NCBI GenBank assembly: GCA_036732025.1
Contig: DAINDE010000002.1
Span: 81,305-145,304, forward strand
DNA from: SSSZ01 sp036732025
Lineage (GTDB): Bacteria; Pseudomonadota; Gammaproteobacteria; Burkholderiales; Rhodocyclaceae
Direction of reading: 5' to 3'
Length of the DNA: 64,000 bases
Part shown: positions 59,945 through 64,000 of the stretch, piece by piece
Layout: each line of letters starts with the position of its first letter
How positions within the stretch are numbered: the first letter of the stretch is position 1
Notes under the pieces: generated by a model
Seen by the model: the letters and a program-made list of their open reading frames with translations, nothing else
Databases searched by the model: none
What the model was told of the DNA's origin: nothing
Position numbers and translations under genes: made by a program

Positions 59945-60973
59945 ATGGTCAAGGTGGGTATCGTTGGTGGCACCGGTTACACGGGTGTGGAGCTCTTGCG
60001 TCTTCTTGCCCAGCATCCGGAAGCCGAAATATCCGTCATCACGTCACGGGGTGATGCCGGTACCGGCGTCGCGGAGATGTTCCCTAGCCTCCGGGGTCGG
60101 GTTGATCTGCGATTCGAGGACCCGGCAGTGGCAAACCTGAAGGGATGCGACGTCGTATTCTTCGCGACTCCCAATGGTATCGCCATGCAGCAGGCGCCAG
60201 CCTTGCTCGATGCCGGCGTTCGGGTCGTGGATCTGGCCGCCGACTTTCGTATCAAGAACATCGCGGAGTGGGAGAAGTGGTACGGTATGCGGCATGGATG
60301 CCCGGATTGGGTGGCGCGGGCCGTATATGGCTTGCCGGAAGTCAATCGTGAGTTGATTCGTGATGCCCGGTTGGTGGCCAATCCCGGTTGTTACCCCACG
60401 GCGGTGCAACTGGGCTTCATGCCGTTGGTAAGGGCGGGATTGGTCGATACGGCGCACTTGGTGGCGGACGCCAAGTCGGGCGTTTCCGGGGCGGGCCGCA
60501 AGGCGGAAACTCATATCCTGTTCTCGGAGGCTTCCGATAATTTCAAGGCTTATGGCGTTCCTGGACACCGTCATCTCCCGGAAATACGCCAGGGGCTTGG
60601 TGAGATGGCCGGTGGGGTGGTCGGTCTGACCTTCGTGCCCCATCTGACGCCGATGATTCGCGGCATCCATGCAACCCTTTACGGCCGCATTATCCAAGAA
60701 GCGGACTTCCAGGCAGTTTTCGAAGAGGCGTACGCCAACGAGTCTTTCGTCGATGTCCTGCCGCCAAAATCTCATCCGGAAACTCGTACTGTGCGCTCGG
60801 CCAACGTTTGCCGCATCGCAGTCCACCGCCCCCAGGGCGGCGATACGCTGGTCATCCTCTCGGTGATTGACAACCTGGTCAAGGGTGCGGCCGGGCAAGC
60901 GGTCCAGAATATGAACATCATGTTCGGCCTGGACGAGCGGGCCGGGTTATGCCAACTCCCGCTGTTACCCTAA
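59945..60973 (+). CDS. argC: N-acetyl-gamma-glutamyl-phosphate reductase
   Basis: 342 aa. NAD(P)-binding GIVGGTGYTGVELLRLLAQH at the N-terminus, the active-site cysteine in ANPGCYPTAVQLG (about 148), and KSGVSGAGRKAE. It reduces acetylglutamyl phosphate to the semialdehyde in arginine synthesis, after ArgB (38 kb). ATG 59945 is used; an upstream TTG would add three residues. The end overlaps the next gene by 25 bp. Confidence 0.97.
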   Translation: MVKVGIVGGTGYTGVELLRLLAQHPEAEISVITSRGDAGTGVAEMFPSLRGRVDLRFEDPAVANLKGCDVVFFATPNGIAMQQAPALLDAGVRVVDLAADFRIKNIAEWEKWYGMRHGCPDWVARAVYGLPEVNRELIRDARLVANPGCYPTAVQLGFMPLVRAGLVDTAHLVADAKSGVSGAGRKAETHILFSEASDNFKAYGVPGHRHLPEIRQGLGEMAGGVVGLTFVPHLTPMIRGIHATLYGRIIQEADFQAVFEEAYANESFVDVLPPKSHPETRTVRSANVCRIAVHRPQGGDTLVILSVIDNLVKGAAGQAVQNMNIMFGLDERAGLCQLPLLP

Positions 60974-61689
60974 GGCTCAGACGATTCCGGCGCCGTTTCG
61001 GCATCACGGCGCCGCGTGTTGCCATTCGGCCGCATCATGGATGGCACTGGAATCTTGCTACGGCGATTGCAGGGGCAGCCATTGTGGCCGCCATGGTCTG
61101 GTCTGTGGCTCAATACGGCGAAACCGCTCAGCTCAAGGCGGAACTGGCTTCGGTCAGGGAGCAGCTCCAGGCGGCCAGGGAGGAAACGGTCCGTCTGAGA
61201 TCCGTTTCCGGTACCGAACAGAACGCCGTTGAAATGGAACGTACCGCCCAGCGCCAATTGGTGTCCCGCTTGAAAGCCTTGGAAGCGGAGAATGTGGGAT
61301 TGAAGGAGGAGAATGCCCTATTCGAGCGACTGGTGCCGCCAGCGGCGGGTAACGAAGCGGTGGTACGTGTGGAACGCTTGCGGGTTGCCAGGGAGTCCGA
61401 AGGTGGGCAGTATCGGTACCGTATCCTCCTTGCTTTCCAGGCTAGTAAACAGTTGCGAGACTTTCGCGGCCGGCTGCAATTCAAAGCAGTGATCAGCCAG
61501 GAGGGCCGCGATCAACAACTCACGTTCCCGGCCCCGACCGAAGCGGCTGGCGATTACCAGGTGGAGATCCATCATTTCCTGCGCAAGGACGGCATCTTGA
61601 CGATTCCACGGGGGGCGCGCCTGAAGAGCGTTGAGGCCTATGTTTTTCAGGGTGATACACTCAAAGCCAAAGGCTTGGCTCAACTCTAG
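60949..61689 (+). CDS. Membrane-anchored coiled-coil protein (DUF6776-like)
   Basis: 246 aa. A basic N-terminus (RLRRFRRRFG) precedes one transmembrane helix (about 36-56), a coiled coil (about 58-128; LKAELASVREQLQAAREETV) and a beta-rich periplasmic domain (YRYRILLAFQASKQLRDFRG). Proteins of this kind sit beside bactofilin genes in betaproteobacteria, which suggests a joint role at the envelope; function unproven. ATG 60949 overlaps argC. Confidence 0.8.
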   Translation: MPTPAVTLRLRRFRRRFGITAPRVAIRPHHGWHWNLATAIAGAAIVAAMVWSVAQYGETAQLKAELASVREQLQAAREETVRLRSVSGTEQNAVEMERTAQRQLVSRLKALEAENVGLKEENALFERLVPPAAGNEAVVRVERLRVARESEGGQYRYRILLAFQASKQLRDFRGRLQFKAVISQEGRDQQLTFPAPTEAAGDYQVEIHHFLRKDGILTIPRGARLKSVEAYVFQGDTLKAKGLAQL

Positions 61690-61697
61690 GAGGTGGC

Positions 61698-62099
61698 ATG
61701 TTCGGAACAAAGAACGATAGTCGGCCCCAGGGCCGCATCGACAGTCTGATCGGTGTTGGCACCGTTGTTGAAGGCAATGTGCGCTTCTCTGGTGGTTTGC
61801 GGATCGATGGAGAGGTTAAGGGGAACGTCACCGCCGCCGAGGGTGCGAGTTCATCGACGCTTGTATTGAGCGAGCAGGCGAGAATCGAGGGGCAGGTAGA
61901 GGTGGCCCACTTCGTCATCAACGGTACCGTGGCCGGGGCGGTGACGGTCAGCGAATCTTTGGAAATGCAGCCGCGAGCCAGGATTGTCGGAGACGTAACC
62001 TATGCCGCGATCGAAATGCACCAGGGGGCGGTGATCGAAGGGCGTCTCGTCCACCAGGCTAGCAAGTCGGTGGAACTAAAACTGGCTGCATCCAACTAA
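61698..62099 (+). CDS. Bactofilin family polymer-forming protein
   Basis: 133 aa. The bactofilin beta-helix core (about 18-115) is seen as repeating hydrophobic/glycine turns: IDSLIGVGTVVEGNVRFSGG, LRIDGEVKGNV, RIEGQVEVAHFVINGTVAGA. Bactofilins polymerise without nucleotides and organise wall enzymes or pili. SD AGGAGG before the ATG. It starts 8 bp after the coiled-coil gene. Confidence 0.93.
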   Translation: MFGTKNDSRPQGRIDSLIGVGTVVEGNVRFSGGLRIDGEVKGNVTAAEGASSSTLVLSEQARIEGQVEVAHFVINGTVAGAVTVSESLEMQPRARIVGDVTYAAIEMHQGAVIEGRLVHQASKSVELKLAASN

Positions 62100-62164
62100 T
62101 CCGTTGATTGACCAGTCCCTGCGATGCCTCTCATAATTCGAGGCTCACTTATTAGGAGTTTTTC

Positions 62165-62515
62165 ATGAATGCCGTGGCCGAAACGACCTCTCCCCTGATT
62201 TTCACCGATAGCGCCGCCAACAAGGTGAAGGAGTTGATCGAGGAAGAGGGGAATCCCAACCTCAAGCTGCGGGTCTTCGTTACCGGCGGCGGATGCTCCG
62301 GCTTCCAGTATGGGTTCACCTTCGATGAAGAAGTCAATGAAGACGACTCCACCATGGAAAAGAACGGCGTGACCCTGCTGATCGATCCCATGAGTTACCA
62401 GTACTTGGTCGGGGCCGAAATCGACTTCACCGAGGGGCTGGAAGGTTCGCAGTTTGTCATTCGCAACCCGAATGCCACGTCCACCTGCGGTTGCGGCTCG
62501 TCATTCTCTGCCTGA
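62165..62515 (+). CDS. erpA: Iron-sulfur cluster insertion protein ErpA
   Basis: 116 aa A-type carrier. Three cluster cysteines: C44 in GGGCSGFQY, C108 and C110 in STCGCGSSF. It hands Fe-S clusters to targets, including enzymes of isoprenoid synthesis. SD AGGAG precedes ATG 62165. The gene has its own terminator and probably its own promoter in the 65 bp before it. Confidence 0.97.
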   Translation: MNAVAETTSPLIFTDSAANKVKELIEEEGNPNLKLRVFVTGGGCSGFQYGFTFDEEVNEDDSTMEKNGVTLLIDPMSYQYLVGAEIDFTEGLEGSQFVIRNPNATSTCGCGSSFSA

Positions 62516-62538
62516 TCCGTAAACTCTATTTGCATCCG

Positions 62539-62560
62539 GGGCGGCCTTGTGCCGCCCTTT
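62539..62560 (+). terminator. Terminator after erpA
   Basis: GGGCGGC (62539-62545), loop CTTGT, GCCGCCC (62551-62557), then TTT, 23 bp after the erpA stop. The T-run is short. Confidence 0.75.
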
Positions 62561-62716
62561 GCGTTTCTGGCGGCTTGCCGCATCGAAGCGGCCTCGTTGG
62601 CGCATGGCGGTGGGGCGAAAAGGGAGTGGGTTAAAATGCGCCTCTTTTTCCATAGAGTTGCCGAGCCCGAATTGGCGCGAGCGCGTTGAGCGGGGCGAGG
62701 TACGGAGGTGTGCGTC

Positions 62717-63916
62717 ATGGTGGGTATCGAGGAAAGTTTGCAGCAGATCAAGCGGGGCTGCGACGAACTGCTGATCGAGGCGGAACTTATCGATAGGCTC
62801 AAGGCTAGTCGGCCACTTCGCATAAAGGCCGGTTTTGACCCGACCGCTCCGGATCTCCACCTGGGGCATACCGTGTTGATCAACAAGTTGCGTCATTTCC
62901 AGGATCTGGGACATCACGTGATGTTCCTGATCGGTGACTTTACCGGAATGATCGGGGATCCAACCGGGAAGAATGTCACGCGACCGCCCCTGTCGCGGGA
63001 GCAGATTGTGGAAAATGCGGCAACCTACCGGGAACAGGTATTCAAGATACTGGACCCAGACAAAACCGAGATCTGTTTCAACTCGGCCTGGTTCGACGGA
63101 CTGGGCGCTGCCGGAATGATCAAGTTGGCAGCCCAGCACACCGTTGCCCGCATGCTGGAGCGTGACGACTTTTCCAAGCGTTACTCAGGGGGGCAGCCGA
63201 TCGCCATCCATGAATTCCTCTATCCCCTCTGCCAGGGCTACGACTCCGTGGCGATGAGAGCGGACGTTGAGTTGGGCGGTACCGATCAGAAATTCAACCT
63301 ATTGGTGGGGCGTGAGTTGCAGAAACATTATGGGCAAGCCCCCCAATGCGTGCTGATGATGCCGCTTCTCGAAGGATTGGATGGCGTAAACAAGATGTCC
63401 AAGTCCTTAGGTAACTATGTGGGCATCAACGAGCCGCCGCGGGAAATATTCGGCAAGCTCATGTCCATTTCCGATCAGTTGATGTGGCGCTATTTCGACC
63501 TGCTGTCCTTTCGGCCGGCAAACGAAATCTCCAGGTTTCGCGAAGAGGCGGGTAGCGGTCGCAACCCCCGGGATATCAAGGTGTTGCTGGCGCAGGAAAT
63601 CGTGGCTCGATTCCACGGGAACGCCGCCGCTGCTGCGGCCCTGGAGGAATTCGAGGCTCGATTCAGGCAGGGCGTGTTGCCCGAGGATATGCCGGAAGTC
63701 GTCCTTCCCTCCGCCAATTCGCCGATGCCAGTTGTCCAGGTTCTCAAGCTGGCGGGCCTGACGGCCAGCACCTCGGAGGCCATCCGCATGATAGAACAAG
63801 GTGGCGTCAAGGCTGACGGCGAGAAGATTACCGACAAGAACAGCGTGCTTCCGGTGGGAAGGGGGGTCGTGTTGCAGGTTGGCAAGAGAAAGTTTGCGCG
63901 GGTCACTCTGCAATGA
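62717..63916 (+). CDS. tyrS: Tyrosyl-tRNA synthetase
   Basis: 399 aa class I synthetase. The HIGH motif is HLGH in DPTAPDLHLGHTVL, the KMSKS loop is NKMSKSLG (about 235), and the C-terminal S4 RNA-binding domain (about 335-399) is complete. The length and motif spacing are those of the TyrRZ-type longer group. ATG 62717 is set by the SD CGGAGG at 62703-62708; a GTG at 62708 overlaps it. Between erpA and tyrS many relatives carry anmK and a peptidase; neither is here. Confidence 0.97.
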   Translation: MVGIEESLQQIKRGCDELLIEAELIDRLKASRPLRIKAGFDPTAPDLHLGHTVLINKLRHFQDLGHHVMFLIGDFTGMIGDPTGKNVTRPPLSREQIVENAATYREQVFKILDPDKTEICFNSAWFDGLGAAGMIKLAAQHTVARMLERDDFSKRYSGGQPIAIHEFLYPLCQGYDSVAMRADVELGGTDQKFNLLVGRELQKHYGQAPQCVLMMPLLEGLDGVNKMSKSLGNYVGINEPPREIFGKLMSISDQLMWRYFDLLSFRPANEISRFREEAGSGRNPRDIKVLLAQEIVARFHGNAAAAAALEEFEARFRQGVLPEDMPEVVLPSANSPMPVVQVLKLAGLTASTSEAIRMIEQGGVKADGEKITDKNSVLPVGRGVVLQVGKRKFARVTLQ

Positions 63917-63951
63917 TCGGCAGGATTTCCGAGCCCTACGTTAAAAACATG

Positions 63952-63979
63952 TTGACCGGCGCAGAAGGCTCCGTATAAT
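63952..63979 (+). promoter_or_regulatory. Very strong promoter at the right edge, probably of an rRNA operon
   Basis: TTGACC (63952-63957), 16-bp spacer, perfect TATAAT (63974-63979), then the GC-rich discriminator GCGCACC. This design is that of stringently controlled rRNA promoters. The window ends 21 bp later, before any RNA gene. Confidence 0.75.
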
Positions 63980-64000
63980 GCGCACCTCTTCGCTGCGACG

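Overview
The window reads as a chromosomal stretch of a GC-rich betaproteobacterium, most likely of the order Rhodocyclales. The evidence is gene order (glyA-nrdR-ribD, envC-ctpA, engB divergent from cytochrome c4 next to hemB, slmA-nucleotidase-argB, rplM-rpsI-argC, bactofilin-erpA) and protein content (SlmA, Coq7, bioB-bioC, MsrPQ). No species can be named from sequence alone. No insertion sequence, integrase, prophage, CRISPR array or tRNA gene was found. A 10-N gap at 32562-32571 shows that this is a draft scaffold.

Layout. 0-11.2 kb is housekeeping: a histidine phosphatase, glyA, nrdR, ribD, a moeB-like gene that runs into ribD tail to tail, a conserved hypothetical, ctpA and envC on the minus strand. 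Then comes a small sulfur cassette (persulfide-type ArsR regulator, membrane rhodanese, glutaredoxin) running into secB, an SH3 protein and gpsA, with trmL facing it. 11.3-28.3 kb is one co-directional 17-kb MSHA-type type IV pilus locus of 17 genes: ATPase with a cyclic-di-GMP-type N-domain, platform protein, two major-pilin-like genes, four or five minor prepilins, MshP, a giant MshQ-like adhesin candidate, then the MshI/N/J/K/L/M/N assembly block. Compared with the Vibrio order the two halves are swapped, and mshF and mshH are not seen.

28.3-39.1 kb: comF, the biotin genes bioB-bioC, msrQ-msrP (msrP cut by the gap), an HDOD protein, a CBS protein, cytochrome c4, engB, hemB, slmA, a HAD nucleotidase and argB. 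39.1-41.3 kb looks different in composition: a PAS-GGDEF-EAL protein and a lone XRE regulator facing away from each other across an AT-rich spacer. 41.3-45.9 kb: hsp20 with a heat-shock-like promoter, then a minus-strand operon fmdB-DUF502-aspS-secreted RNase-barstar-nudB. 45.9-49.7 kb holds pilD, pilC and pilB, a second type IV pilus set whose peptidase probably also serves the MSHA pilins. 49.8-58.5 kb: CorC-like protein, ypjD, ffh, a lytic transglycosylase, proS, rppH, a CBS protein, a CNP1-like protein, coq7 and an OsmC protein.

58.5-64 kb: a 484-bp spacer with a likely small RNA gene (twin TCCTCC motifs and a perfect intrinsic terminator), then rplM-rpsI, argC, a coiled-coil membrane protein, a bactofilin, erpA and tyrS. 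The window ends on a very strong promoter (TTGACC, 16 bp, TATAAT, GC-rich discriminator) that probably starts a ribosomal RNA operon just outside. The most interesting material is the MSHA locus with its shared operator-like elements and probable cyclic-di-GMP control, the candidate small RNA, the persulfide-sensor cassette and the RNase/barstar pair inside the aspS operon.
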